Positions 16,423 to 25,582 of a stretch of DNA of 64,000 nt are shown in pieces. This DNA is from Fictibacillus halophilus (lineage in GTDB: Bacteria > Bacillota > Bacilli > Bacillales > Fictibacillaceae). The first letter of the stretch is position 1; each line of letters begins with the position of its first letter. The translations under genes were made by a program, and so were the position numbers. The DNA lies in NCBI RefSeq assembly GCF_016401385.1, contig NZ_JAEACF010000001.1, positions 2,728,001 to 2,792,000 of the forward strand, read 5' to 3'. The notes beneath the pieces were generated by a model. It searched no databases and was not told where the DNA came from. It saw only the letters and a program-made list of their open reading frames with translations.

Positions 16423-17817
16423 CTACCTCCCTACGATACCCATGTTATTTATAATACGATCTAGCATTTCATCGACAGCCGTAATTGTTCGCGCAGAAGC
16501 ATTATAAGCATGTTGGAATTGAATCATGTTTGTCATTTCTTCATCCAAAGACACACCACTAATCGATTGACGATTTTTCTCTACAGATTGTAGAAGCACA
16601 TCTGTATTATAGACCATTCGATTTGCTTCTTGTGCACGTACACCTAAAGATGCTATTATCTTCTCATATTCGCTCTTAGGCTTGCTTAAAGAAGTTGAAA
16701 GAGACATTGCCCAAGTGCCATCCCCAGGGAATCCGTCGTTTGAAGCAGCGATGTTATTTAAACCATCAATTGAATCTTTGATACTATCGGTAACGTCCAT
16801 TCTTCCATTTGCATCAATCTTAAAGAATTCAATTCCTGAAGGAACAGTGTTGCTACTATCTTTTAAACCTTTACCTTGCGTATGCAATGCATTAAACGAT
16901 GTAACAAAGTCAGATGAAATTTTTTGAATATCAGTAAGCATGTCAGTATAAGTAACTTTCGCTTCTGAAAGCCCTCTAAGTTTTCCACTGTTGCTTTGGA
17001 AAGTATTATCAATCGGATTATTAAATGTTTTATCAACGCCGTCTACAAGTTTATGTTTTGAGCCATTTACTCCAGCAAGCTCAATTGTATATTTCCCTTC
17101 AGCCATAGCCAGTGAATTACCTTGGCTTTTTTCCACTGTTATCTGAACCTCTGTCAATTTAGATAACTGATCAATTAGTACATCTCTTTGATCATATAAA
17201 TCATTAGGAAGATAACCATGAGGTTCAACATTTCCGATTTCTTCATTAAGTTTATTGATTTGACTAGCAAGATAATTTATAGTATCTATTGCAGCTTTTT
17301 CTTCAGCTTCCGTGTCTGTATGGAACTTTTTAATTGAATCTGTCAGATAATTAAAGGTGTTAGATACTTCTAATCCTCTCTGTCTAACAGAGGAACGCGC
17401 ACCATTGTTTTCAGGACTATTCGCTAGATCTTGCAGGGACTGCCAAAAACGATCAAGTGTTTTAGAAAGTCCATATTCTGAAGGCTCATTTAGTAAATCC
17501 TCTAATCTTCCTAATCCCTGATTTCTAGACTCCCAATCTCCCAGTTTTGAATTTTCTCCTCTGTATTGAAGATCTAAATAGCCCTCTCTTACCCTCTGAA
17601 TAGATGAAGCTTCAACACCTGTTCCAAGCTGACCAGGAATTTGTGGTCGGTTCATTGAAGGAGCTGGATATGGTTCAGTTTGAGTAAAATTAACTCTTTG
17701 CCGAGAGTAACCTACTGTATTGGCGTTTGCAATATTATGTCCTGTTGTTTGAAGAGCAGTCTGTTGGGTGGCTAATCCACGTCTTGCTGTTTCAAGCCCA
17801 TGAAAAGTTGAGCGCAT
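16423..17817 (-). CDS. flgK: Flagellar hook-associated protein 1 FlgK
   Basis: 464 residues. The N-terminus has LATQQTALQTTGHNIANANT and GYSRQRV, the rod/hook-protein signature. The C-terminus has VSLDEEMTNMIQFQHAYNAS, as in all FlgK proteins. Slightly shorter than the roughly 500-residue B. subtilis protein because of a smaller variable centre. AGGAGGG precedes the ATG. It joins hook to FlgL outside the cell and is exported through the flagellar type III system with FlgN as chaperone; flgN is directly upstream. Confidence 0.95.
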   Translation of the reverse strand: MRSTFHGLETARRGLATQQTALQTTGHNIANANTVGYSRQRVNFTQTEPYPAPSMNRPQIPGQLGTGVEASSIQRVREGYLDLQYRGENSKLGDWESRNQGLGRLEDLLNEPSEYGLSKTLDRFWQSLQDLANSPENNGARSSVRQRGLEVSNTFNYLTDSIKKFHTDTEAEEKAAIDTINYLASQINKLNEEIGNVEPHGYLPNDLYDQRDVLIDQLSKLTEVQITVEKSQGNSLAMAEGKYTIELAGVNGSKHKLVDGVDKTFNNPIDNTFQSNSGKLRGLSEAKVTYTDMLTDIQKISSDFVTSFNALHTQGKGLKDSSNTVPSGIEFFKIDANGRMDVTDSIKDSIDGLNNIAASNDGFPGDGTWAMSLSTSLSKPKSEYEKIIASLGVRAQEANRMVYNTDVLLQSVEKNRQSISGVSLDEEMTNMIQFQHAYNASARTITAVDEMLDRIINNMGIVGR

Positions 17818-17838
17818 ATTAATTCCCTCCTAACGGCT

Positions 17839-18297
17839 TTAAGCTTTAGAATCAAATAATGTAGCTGAATTTGTATTATACGGATTTGCTCTAGAATTTG
17901 AATATGTTGCTGGTTCATTTACCGGCTGAATCAAACTTAACGACATATTCACATATTGAAGTGAATGTATAAGCAGCTCTTGGTTCAAGGAATTGCGGCT
18001 CTTAAGAGCTTCATAAGCTTTGATAAGTTTGGATTGAATATTCTCTAGTACTAACTTTTCTTCACCAATTGCTTTTGAAACTACAACTCCTAACTTTACA
18101 TCCGCAAATTTTGTTAATCTCTCCATTTCAATAGTTTGCAACTTTTTTATCTGAAAATCTTCTTCTTTTAAAAGATTATTAAGTTTTTGCATATCTCCCA
18201 ATTTCAAGACACCCGTTTTTCGTTCACCCAGTGTCAAAAGTTCTTCATGACATCTTAGTAATCGTTCTAACAGCGATACTAATTTAGAAAAATCCAT
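17839..18297 (-). CDS. flgN: FlgK/FlgL export chaperone FlgN
   Basis: 152-residue, mostly helical protein beginning MDFSKLVSLLERLLRCHEEL. The ATG at 18297 follows AGGTGG by 6 nt; a GTG three codons upstream lies inside that box and is less likely. FlgN proteins bind the C-terminal helices of FlgK and FlgL in the cytoplasm. The sequence is weakly conserved, but the position between flgM and flgK fits B. subtilis YvyG exactly. The tail after about residue 125 is N/S-rich. Confidence 0.85.
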   Translation of the reverse strand: MDFSKLVSLLERLLRCHEELLTLGERKTGVLKLGDMQKLNNLLKEEDFQIKKLQTIEMERLTKFADVKLGVVVSKAIGEEKLVLENIQSKLIKAYEALKSRNSLNQELLIHSLQYVNMSLSLIQPVNEPATYSNSRANPYNTNSATLFDSKA

Positions 18298-18306
18298 ATC
18301 AACCAC

Positions 18307-18573
18307 CTAAAATTCACGCCAGAAATTAAGAATGGTTTGAGCGGTTTTAGATGAGTCTATTTGATAGGTTCCATTCTTAATTCGACTTTTTAATTCGCTT
18401 ACTTTCTCAGCACGGTCTTGTTCAAACTTAGATGAGGACAATAGCTTCTTAGCCTCATCAGATATTTGTATTTCATCTTTCTTATACAACAGCTGTGACT
18501 TTTCTTGCTGCAAATCACTTGTCTGCTTTTTATAAGGATAGCTTTGAATTGAATTATAATGATTTATACGCAT
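18307..18573 (-). CDS. flgM: Anti-sigma-D factor FlgM
   Basis: 88 residues, starting MRINHYNSIQSYPYKKQTSD with GAGGTGAG before the ATG. The C-terminal half (ISDEAKKLL, RAEKVSELKSRIKNGTYQID) is the FlgM sigma-binding region. It holds the motility sigma factor inactive until the hook is complete. It is preceded by a near-perfect sigma-D promoter, giving the usual feedback. First gene of flgM-flgN-flgK-flgL-yviE-fliW-csrA. Confidence 0.93.
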   Translation of the reverse strand: MRINHYNSIQSYPYKKQTSDLQQEKSQLLYKKDEIQISDEAKKLLSSSKFEQDRAEKVSELKSRIKNGTYQIDSSKTAQTILNFWREF

Positions 18574-18613
18574 ATTTACTCACCTCTTTAGGAGACTGTT
18601 ATTCATATAAAGT

Positions 18614-18640
18614 ATATCGACAATTATAAAAAAATCTTTA
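18614..18640 (-). promoter_or_regulatory. Sigma-D promoter of flgM operon
   Basis: TAAA, exactly 15 nt, GTCGATAT on the minus strand. It differs from the consensus TAAA-N15-GCCGATAT at one base. The -10 end is about 40 nt from the flgM ATG. It is the best promoter match in the window. Confidence 0.82.
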
Positions 18641-18660
18641 AAGTATGAAAATAAAATAGG

Positions 18661-19056
18661 TTAATTGTCATCTGTATGGTAATAAGGTAATGTTTCTTCT
18701 TGTTTTCTACTAATGAAGTCCTCAATGGATAGTTCTGACTTTAATTTATTTTTGCAAGGTGCACAAAGTCTTCCATCCTTAATTGGATTTTGACAACCAT
18801 CACAGGGATAAGTAAAATTCGGATATCCTTTTACACGAATTCTTCCTTGGTGAATGAAATAGATAATTTTATTCTCTGAAACCATTGTTGCTTCACTTAC
18901 ATCTACAATCGTAGCATTCCGATTCTCGCTTTTTCTAATATATCGATAAACTTTATCATACTGTTGTTCTTCCTCATAAAAACACGTATCACAACATTTG
19001 CGAATTCGCTTCACAAATAGTTTTCCGCAATGCGGACAGTTCAATATATTATTCAT
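18661..19056 (-). CDS. yvyF: YvyF/TIGR03826 family zinc-finger-like protein
   Basis: 131 residues with two treble-clef-like cysteine clusters. The N-terminal cluster is CPHCGK...CCDTC; the C-terminal one is PCDGC..CAPC. Between them is a helix-turn-helix-like stretch (ATIVDVSEATMVSENKIIYFIHQGRI). This matches B. subtilis YvyF, found between comFC and flgM, and proposed only by context to act in the competence/motility switch. GAGGAG precedes the ATG. No signal peptide. Biochemical role unknown. Confidence 0.85.
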   Translation of the reverse strand: MNNILNCPHCGKLFVKRIRKCCDTCFYEEEQQYDKVYRYIRKSENRNATIVDVSEATMVSENKIIYFIHQGRIRVKGYPNFTYPCDGCQNPIKDGRLCAPCKNKLKSELSIEDFISRKQEETLPYYHTDDN

Positions 19057-19134
19057 TACGTTCCGCTCCTCAACACATTTATCTGTCCTTTATATCGGAA
19101 AATGCTAAAGAGTTTTTAACAGGGAATTCTTTTT

Positions 19135-19845
19135 TTATCTTGCTAGTGTGATTGAAGAGACCTCCGTTGCTCCAGCCTCTAATAAAACCTTAGCAGCATA
19201 TCGGATTGTGCTTCCAGTAGTATAAACATCATCTACTAATACAAACTTTTTACCCATTACTTTTATTTCATCAACAAACTCAAATGGATTTTCTTTTTTC
19301 TGTAATCGGTCATTACGAGACTTCTTACTTTGTTTTTCTTCATTATTTTTTCTTTTTAGTAAGTTGCTTGTATGCTTCTTCAATCCTCTTGCCAAAAGTT
19401 CAGCTTGATTAAATCCTCTTTCATAATGTCGCTCCTCACTTAATGGAATTGGAACAAGAATTGCATCACGGGAAATCTTTTTAAACTCCGAACTCAAGAC
19501 TGGATAAAAGGCTTTAACAACTTCAGCGTCCCCTCGATATTTCAGCTTGGCTATCATTTCTTTCATAAAGTCGTTATAGACATAAAGTGACCGATTTTGC
19601 TGTAGAACGCCGGTCCATGCGTCATTCCCCTCCCATCGAATGCAGTCAAAGCAACAATCACCCTGTCGATATTGCTCGGGAAATATTGAAAAGTCACGAC
19701 CACACATTCTACAAATCTCACCCATTATCCTCACTAACCTTCCTTCACAGTCCTGGCACAATAGTGGTGATTGCTTAAAGCCAATCATAGCTTCCCATGA
19801 CCAAGCTTCAGAATAAGATTTATGGCAATATAGGCAATAACTCAA
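19135..19845 (-). CDS. comFC: Competence protein ComFC (phosphoribosyltransferase-like)
   Basis: 236 residues. Two N-terminal cysteine pairs (CLYCHK, CQDC, CRMC, CCFDC) form a zinc ribbon. The C-terminal type-I PRTase-like domain carries the PRPP motif FVLVDDVYTTGST. Members are needed for uptake or processing of transforming DNA in the cytoplasm, together with the ComFA helicase. The TTG start at 19845 overlaps the comFA TGA stop by 4 nt, implying coupling. No comFB gene separates it from comFA, unlike in B. subtilis. Confidence 0.92.
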   Translation of the reverse strand: MSYCLYCHKSYSEAWSWEAMIGFKQSPLLCQDCEGRLVRIMGEICRMCGRDFSIFPEQYRQGDCCFDCIRWEGNDAWTGVLQQNRSLYVYNDFMKEMIAKLKYRGDAEVVKAFYPVLSSEFKKISRDAILVPIPLSEERHYERGFNQAELLARGLKKHTSNLLKRKNNEEKQSKKSRNDRLQKKENPFEFVDEIKVMGKKFVLVDDVYTTGSTIRYAAKVLLEAGATEVSSITLAR

Positions 19846-21338
19846 AGTCCAGCCTCCTTGTTCATGTTCTTTATATGATTAATCGCTTGTATCATACTGA
19901 GCGATTTACCGTAATGAAAAAGAAGTACCTCACCGTTATGATCATCCTTACTTCTCCCCGCTCTTCCTGCTATTTGAACGAGAGCACTTTCTGTGAAGAC
20001 ATCGTGATCAGCACCAAACACTGCTACATCTAAAAATGGAACGGTAACTCCGCGTTCTAAGATGGTTGTTGTAATTAATAACTGAATATCTTCATTCCTA
20101 AACTGACTTACTTTTTCTTTACGAAGTGGATCTTTTGCATGAACACTATCAACTGGTACATTGACTTCCTTTCTTATAAGTTTCGTTAACTTATCTAAAA
20201 CCGATAAGGAAGAAACAAAAATCATGGCTCGGCGTCCACTTTCCGCTTGAGCTTTCAACCACTTAAGAAAAGGAGCAGGTAGCTTCCCTCTTTCCAAGCT
20301 CTTCTTCCACTCACCAGCCCAAACCATTTTTGGAACAGGTAAAGGAAATCCATGAAACCGCTTTGGGATTTTTACAAAGGGTAGTCTCTCATTCATTGCT
20401 GCTTTTTTCATTGTTTTAGAAGGAGTCGCAGATAAATAGAGAAGAAAGTGCCTTGGTGTAACGGCAATAGATACCGCATGCTGAAGGGTTTGGTCGTAGG
20501 AATACGGAAAGGCATCGACTTCATCGACGATCATAATGTTAAACGCTTGTTTAAATCGGTACAGCTGATGTGTGGTTGAGATGACGAGCTGTGCTGGTGT
20601 TTCACGTTCTTCTGAGCCGCCATAATAACTCGCTACCATCGTTTTTGGAAAAACTGCTTTTAAACGAGGAGCTAACTCTAGTACAACATCTGTTCTAGGC
20701 GTCGCTATGCAAACTCGAAGGCCAAGGTTCAATGCTTTTTCAACCCCTTTAAACAGAACTTCAGTCTTTCCCGCCCCACACACAGCCCAAATCAATAGTT
20801 CACCCTCAAATCCGATTCGCTCCACAAATTTCTGAGATGCTACTCGCTGGCCACTCGACAACTCCCCCTTCCAAAATAGATTATTTTCATGTGACCACTT
20901 CACTTCAGGTCCATACCAAGAAATCAAAGGAGTACACTGGCTCACTCTTCCCATCATGATGCAGTTCCGACAGTACGCACAGTTATCACTCTTACAGCAA
21001 AAACAAGAAAATGTCGCAAACAAGCGTCTCTTCTCATTTCCGCATCGGCTACATACATAACCGTAAGAAGTTTTACTAATACCAGTGGAATATTTCACAT
21101 AACCATTCTCATAATGCTTTTGAATTTGATCTACTGTAAAAGATAATTCATCAAATAGAAGTTTCTTACCATAGAGGATTTGTTGAAGTTTCTCATCATA
21201 CTGAAATGTTGGGTTTAAAGGAGGTTGTTCTACTACAGAAAGTTCACTAAAAGAGACAGCTTTCAAAGAGGGATCGTTTACAAGGGTTTCAGGGGTAATT
21301 GTTAAACGGTTGTTTAAAAGAAGGGAGACAAACCTCAT
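19842..21338 (-). CDS. comFA: Competence DNA-translocation helicase ComFA
   Basis: 498 residues. It has a four-cysteine zinc region (CSRCGN...CFCCKSDNCAYC, about residues 115-145), a Walker A motif AVCGAGKTE, a Walker B motif IVDEVDAF, and helicase motifs LSATPS, TTTILERGVT and QIAGRAGRS. It is the cytoplasmic DEAD-box-type motor thought to drive single-stranded DNA import through ComEC. GGGGAGA precedes the ATG. Longer than B. subtilis ComFA by about 35 residues, mainly at the N-terminus. First gene of a comFA-comFC pair. Confidence 0.94.
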   Translation of the reverse strand: MRFVSLLLNNRLTITPETLVNDPSLKAVSFSELSVVEQPPLNPTFQYDEKLQQILYGKKLLFDELSFTVDQIQKHYENGYVKYSTGISKTSYGYVCSRCGNEKRRLFATFSCFCCKSDNCAYCRNCIMMGRVSQCTPLISWYGPEVKWSHENNLFWKGELSSGQRVASQKFVERIGFEGELLIWAVCGAGKTEVLFKGVEKALNLGLRVCIATPRTDVVLELAPRLKAVFPKTMVASYYGGSEERETPAQLVISTTHQLYRFKQAFNIMIVDEVDAFPYSYDQTLQHAVSIAVTPRHFLLYLSATPSKTMKKAAMNERLPFVKIPKRFHGFPLPVPKMVWAGEWKKSLERGKLPAPFLKWLKAQAESGRRAMIFVSSLSVLDKLTKLIRKEVNVPVDSVHAKDPLRKEKVSQFRNEDIQLLITTTILERGVTVPFLDVAVFGADHDVFTESALVQIAGRAGRSKDDHNGEVLLFHYGKSLSMIQAINHIKNMNKEAGL

Positions 21339-21387
21339 CGTGTTGTCTCCCCCTGTTTTAGAGATTTCATTTTCATCTCTCCAATGA

Positions 21388-22236
21388 TTATTCTTTTATC
21401 CACGTAATGCCGAGTGATCCTTCACCTAAGTGCGTGCCGATTACAGGGCCGAAATAGCTAATCCATACGTCTGCGTTCGCAAACTTTTCACGTAGCTCAT
21501 CTGCGATTTCTACTGCTTCATCTTCTCGCTTAGCATGAATTACACTAATTTTCACTTTGTCATCCGGCTTTACGTTTTCATCCATAATATCGAAAATACG
21601 TTTTAACGCTTTTTTCTTCGTACGTACTTTTTCAAACGGAACGATCTTTTTGTCTTCAAAGTGAAGAATTGGTTTGATTTGAAGTAAATTTCCTACGAAA
21701 AGCTGTGCGGTGTTCAAACGACCACCACGATGCAGATGGTTCAAATCATCAACCATAAAGTAAGCTGGGATTCCGTTGTTCTTCATCTGCAACAGGTGAT
21801 TCATAATGTCATAACCGTTCGAACCTTCACTGGCTAGCTCAGCAGCTTTCAACACATAAAATGCTTGAGGTGAACAGCTGATCTCTGAATCAAACACATG
21901 AAGCTTGATTCCTTCGACCATCTCGCCCGCTGCCACTGCACTTTGATAGGTTCCACTGATTCCGCTCGATAGTGTGATCATTACCGCTTCATCATAGGTT
22001 TGAGAAAGTTCTTCTAATAGTTCTACAAGCTCACCGATTGCGGGCTGGGACGTTTTCGGAAGGGCTCCTTCTTTACCAACCATGTCGTAAAAATCGTCTG
22101 CTTTTATTTCAGCTTCTTCTTTGTATGTTTCTTTATCAAAAACCACGTTGAGCGAAATCATTACAATATTTTTTTCATTGCGGATATGTTCGGGTATGTA
22201 GGAAGTACTGTCTGTAATGACGGCTACCTTGCTCAT
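21388..22236 (-). CDS. degV: DegV family fatty-acid-binding protein
   Basis: 282 residues. The N-terminal fold starts AVITDSTSYIP; the lipid-binding loop region has VMITLSSGISGTYQSA and VFDSEISC. The C-terminal domain has GPVIGTHLGEGSLGI. DegV/FakB-like proteins bind a fatty acid; FakB partners present it to the FakA kinase. In B. subtilis degV (yviA) lies between degU and comFA, and here that order is kept apart from inserted genes. GAGAGGA precedes the ATG. Whether it acts with a kinase cannot be told from this window. Confidence 0.9.
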   Translation of the reverse strand: MSKVAVITDSTSYIPEHIRNEKNIVMISLNVVFDKETYKEEAEIKADDFYDMVGKEGALPKTSQPAIGELVELLEELSQTYDEAVMITLSSGISGTYQSAVAAGEMVEGIKLHVFDSEISCSPQAFYVLKAAELASEGSNGYDIMNHLLQMKNNGIPAYFMVDDLNHLHRGGRLNTAQLFVGNLLQIKPILHFEDKKIVPFEKVRTKKKALKRIFDIMDENVKPDDKVKISVIHAKREDEAVEIADELREKFANADVWISYFGPVIGTHLGEGSLGITWIKE

Positions 22237-22365
22237 AATTTTAGTCCTCTCTTATGCCAAAAATCTTGTTTTTTTCTCCTCTAACAGTGTACACCATCAG
22301 GAAAAGTAATTCACTAAATTCAAATTTACTTATACTAAGTATTCTCTTTTTTCTCAAACTATCCT

Positions 22366-23289
22366 TTATGTCCTTTTCACCTGTTTTCTGCATAACGAGA
22401 AAGCACCGTACAATACAGAGCGATTTTGCCTAGATGAAATTCTTAATTCTGGTTTGTGAGGGACATATTTTTCGAGATTTTCATCCATTTTCAAATCATA
22501 TGGACATAGCTCTCTTCCCACTCCACCACCCAGTAGAATTACTTCAGGATTTAGAATAACTGTCATATTAATTAGTGCAGAAGTAAGGTGGTCTATAGCT
22601 TCATCCACTACCTTTTTCGCCACGTCATCCCCTTTTTTCACTAAAGAAAATAATTCCTGGGCTGAAACGCGTTTCCCTGTTTTCTTCTCATATTCATGAG
22701 CCATTCCAAATCCGCCAGCTTTTGAACTAAGAAAACCATATCCTGCACGAGCTGGTTGGAACCCATTATGTAGGACAGATTGATTCGTTATCATGTAACC
22801 CGCTTCTCCTGCTGAGAATTGATGACCCTCATATACTTCACCATTTATGAGGAGGCCCACACCAATACTCGTCCCGATCATCATATAAATAGCATGCTGT
22901 ACATTTTGCAGACCGCCTGCTTCAACTTCACCTAACAAGCCGGTGTTCACGTCATTACCTATATATACCGGTATATTTAATAACCTCTCAAGCTTCTCTT
23001 TTAAGGGATAGTGATGCCACTTTAAGCTCGGTGCTTTCATCACAACACCATTTTTTACATCAACAATTCCTGGCACTCCAAGTCCTAATCCGTAGACTTC
23101 TTCTAACAAAATCCTCTTCTCATCCATTTTTCTTCTTAACTCTTCTGCAAGTTGTTCAGCTACATCACCTTGCAGCACTTCCACTGTTTGTAACGCACTT
23201 GTCGATAGAAGATTTCCGCTCCAGTCATACAGTCCACATTCTATGGATGTACCTCCTACATCAACCGCTAATACGTACTTTTTTACCAA
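22366..23289 (-). CDS. ROK family sugar kinase
   Basis: 307 residues starting from TTG at 23289 behind GGAGGTG. The phosphate-binding loop VLAVDVGGTSIECGLYD and the GAGxxG-type loop VGLLINGEVYEGHQFSAGEAGY are intact, and the catalytic Asp lies in YIGNDVNTG. The CxCGxxGCxE zinc motif of many glucokinases is absent. It phosphorylates a hexose in the cytoplasm; glucose, ManNAc and allose are all possible. It stands alone between degV and the MHYT kinase, where B. subtilis has no such gene. Confidence 0.82.
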   Translation of the reverse strand: MVKKYVLAVDVGGTSIECGLYDWSGNLLSTSALQTVEVLQGDVAEQLAEELRRKMDEKRILLEEVYGLGLGVPGIVDVKNGVVMKAPSLKWHHYPLKEKLERLLNIPVYIGNDVNTGLLGEVEAGGLQNVQHAIYMMIGTSIGVGLLINGEVYEGHQFSAGEAGYMITNQSVLHNGFQPARAGYGFLSSKAGGFGMAHEYEKKTGKRVSAQELFSLVKKGDDVAKKVVDEAIDHLTSALINMTVILNPEVILLGGGVGRELCPYDLKMDENLEKYVPHKPELRISSRQNRSVLYGAFSLCRKQVKRT

Positions 23290-23444
23290 TTTAATTCACC
23301 TCCAAATCGTTTTCAACACCGGTGTTCATTATTAAGCACACGAATAATTAATCTTTTAAAAAGTTTTTTTCGAACGAAGAAGGAATTTGTCGGATATGGA
23401 AGAAATTAGAATGTGAGACATGTTTTAAAGGAGGGCTAGGACCA

Positions 23445-25238
23445 TTGGATCATAATCTATATATCGTAATTCTCTCTCTATTCGTTTGCTTTCTGTTTGC
23501 CTTAATCTCACTCGATTGGGCCATTCGGCGTACAGAAGAGCAAAAATCGCAGCTACAATTCTTGCTGATAGGTTCTGTTACAATGGGCATTGCAGTATGG
23601 GCAACTCACTATATGGGAATGTTATCCATCCAAAGTCCTGTTCGTGTAGACTATAATTTTTTAATCGTTACCGCAGCACTTGCTGCAGGTATTTTCTTCT
23701 CATATATATCGTTCTTACATTTTACCTCTCAAAGGCCGCTGAATAAACTTTTTGTACCCGTTAGTTTATTTACCATCGGCTTAGTGTCTGTTCATGTGAT
23801 CGGATTGTTGTCTATGCACTTGCATATGCCGATGGAACCGAATCTCATGTTTATCTTTCTTTCCATTTCTTCCGCGTATCTATTTTCATGGCTCGGCTTT
23901 TATTTACTTACCAAAAGAAGTTTTTCAGCGAGAAAAGTTTTCGCTAGCCTTTCATTCACACTAGGAGTTAGTTTTATGCACTATATCGGTGAGATGGGAT
24001 TAATGGCTGGAACCCCTACTTTTGATTGGCATAGCAGTTTCCCAATAAACAATATCAACATGACCGCTACTTTACTTGTATTCGGTGCGACAACCGTCGT
24101 ATTGATTTTATACATTCTAGAACAGAGAAACCAAAAGAGACTCGTAGAGCATCAATTTCAACTGCTTGAATCCGAGCATCGCTATAACTCATTATTTGAA
24201 TTAAATCCTGAAGGCGTTTTTGTTATAGGACCAGATTTGAACTTTATTAAAGTAAATTCTTCTCTTGTACAAATTACAGGCTATTCATTAGAAGAACTGC
24301 ACGCTATGCCTTATACCAACCTTTTAAAAGAGAATGAAATCTCAAACTCACTAGATTACTTAAATAGAGTGATTGCAGGCGAAACAATCAAACATCCACT
24401 GACCATCATTCATAAAGAAGGACACGAAATAGAACTCGATATTACGAGCATCCCTTATTCGATAAGAAGTGATATGACCGCTGTGATCGGAATCGCAAAA
24501 GATATGACCGCCATCAATGAAGCTCAAAACTTTAAACAAAGAGCAAATACACTCACTTATGTCGGAGAACTAGCAGCTGGTCTTGCTCATGAGATCCGTA
24601 ACCCTCTAACCTCTATAAAAGGGTTCGCGCAATTGTTTCAATCACAAAACACAACAGAAGAAACACATCACTTTTTAGGTATCATGCTGCGGGAAACAGA
24701 TCGAATCAACTTTATCATCAGCCAACTAATGATACTTGCTCGCCCACATATGATCTTAAAAAGTAATCATGACTTAAACGAAGTAATAAAACGATCACTC
24801 AAGTTTATAGAAGAAGAAACAGACATAGAAACCATTTCTCTACACCTCGACCTGCCAGAGCAACCAGTTACTTTAAAATGCGAAGAAAATCTGATGGCAC
24901 AACTCATTTTAAATATCGTAAAAAACGCGTTAGAAGCGACACCTTCATGGGGAAACATCTCGCTTCAGCTTAAACAAACGAAAGAAAGCATCACCATCGC
25001 CATCCAAGATGATGGACCTGGCATCCCCGAGCACCTCCTATCAAAGCTCGGACAGCCGTTCTATACAACAAAAGAAGGCAACCCTGGACTAGGCCTCTTA
25101 ATCTGCTACCAAATCGTCCAGAACCACGGAGGAAAGATGAGAATCGAATCAAAAGAAGGCTACGGAACAAAAGTCTCACTAGAATTCCCAATAACCGTTC
25201 CGACAGAAGAAAAAGTTCTCGAAATGAGCTTGAGTTGA
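23445..25238 (+). CDS. MHYT-PAS sensor histidine kinase
   Basis: 597 residues, TTG start 9 nt after AAAGGAGGG. Residues 1-230 hold seven membrane segments with three MHYT-type motifs (ATHYMGM, VHVIGL, MHYIGE), thought to bind a metal and sense O2, CO or NO. A PAS domain (about 245-355) follows, then HisKA with phospho-acceptor LAHEIRNPLTSIKGF and HATPase_c (NIVKNALEA, DDGPGIPE, GLGLLICYQIV). This is the layout of Bacillus orphan sporulation-type kinases (KinB/KinD-like output). No response regulator is adjacent in the same direction; degU beyond the repeat has its own kinase. The partner may be Spo0F (inferred). Confidence 0.88.
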   Translation: MDHNLYIVILSLFVCFLFALISLDWAIRRTEEQKSQLQFLLIGSVTMGIAVWATHYMGMLSIQSPVRVDYNFLIVTAALAAGIFFSYISFLHFTSQRPLNKLFVPVSLFTIGLVSVHVIGLLSMHLHMPMEPNLMFIFLSISSAYLFSWLGFYLLTKRSFSARKVFASLSFTLGVSFMHYIGEMGLMAGTPTFDWHSSFPINNINMTATLLVFGATTVVLILYILEQRNQKRLVEHQFQLLESEHRYNSLFELNPEGVFVIGPDLNFIKVNSSLVQITGYSLEELHAMPYTNLLKENEISNSLDYLNRVIAGETIKHPLTIIHKEGHEIELDITSIPYSIRSDMTAVIGIAKDMTAINEAQNFKQRANTLTYVGELAAGLAHEIRNPLTSIKGFAQLFQSQNTTEETHHFLGIMLRETDRINFIISQLMILARPHMILKSNHDLNEVIKRSLKFIEEETDIETISLHLDLPEQPVTLKCEENLMAQLILNIVKNALEATPSWGNISLQLKQTKESITIAIQDDGPGIPEHLLSKLGQPFYTTKEGNPGLGLLICYQIVQNHGGKMRIESKEGYGTKVSLEFPITVPTEEKVLEMSLS

Positions 25239-25302
25239 TTCGCCTTTTCTTTTACTTATTGTAAATAATCAAGAGAAGGATTTGTTCCTTAAACGCCTCT
25301 CT

Positions 25303-25442
25303 GAAAGTTGATTGGAGCGCAAGGTGCGAGACTCCTGCGGGACAGGTGGGCAGGTGAGACACTTATACGTGAAACGTACGAATGTGGCTCACCGTCTGCC
25401 CCGCGGAAAGCGAGCAACCTGGAGCGGAAATCAACCACTTTC
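25303..25442. repeat. Long imperfect inverted repeat, Bacillaceae intergenic family
   Basis: 140 bp bounded by GAAAGTTGATT and AATCAACCACTTTC, which pair with each other. Inside are GGAGCGCAAGGTGCGAGACTCCTGCGGGACAGG and, near the other end, GCGGAAAGCGAGCAACCTGGAGCGG, giving a long, GC-rich hairpin unlike its AT-rich surroundings. From memory this sequence type recurs in intergenic DNA of many Bacillaceae (GTTGATTGGAGCGGA... with CTCCTGCGGGA). It sits between the convergent ends of the MHYT kinase gene and degU. Function is unknown; it may be a non-autonomous mobile repeat, a structured RNA or a terminator. Confidence 0.8.
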
Positions 25443-25534
25443 AAAGCATCCTTGAAAACCTTAAAACCACCCACAAAGATTTTCAAACATATATCCCCGC
25501 ACCACCCCACACGCTTCAAAAAGACAAAAAACAA

Positions 25535-25562
25535 AAAAGACCTTCACAATCGAAGGTCTTTT
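25535..25562 (-). terminator. Terminator of degS-degU
   Basis: Stem AAAAGACCTTC / GAAGGTCTTTT with a 6-nt loop, 20 nt beyond the degU stop; minus-strand T-run present. Confidence 0.88.
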
Positions 25563-25582
25563 CTCCTAAGACTAAAATCAAA

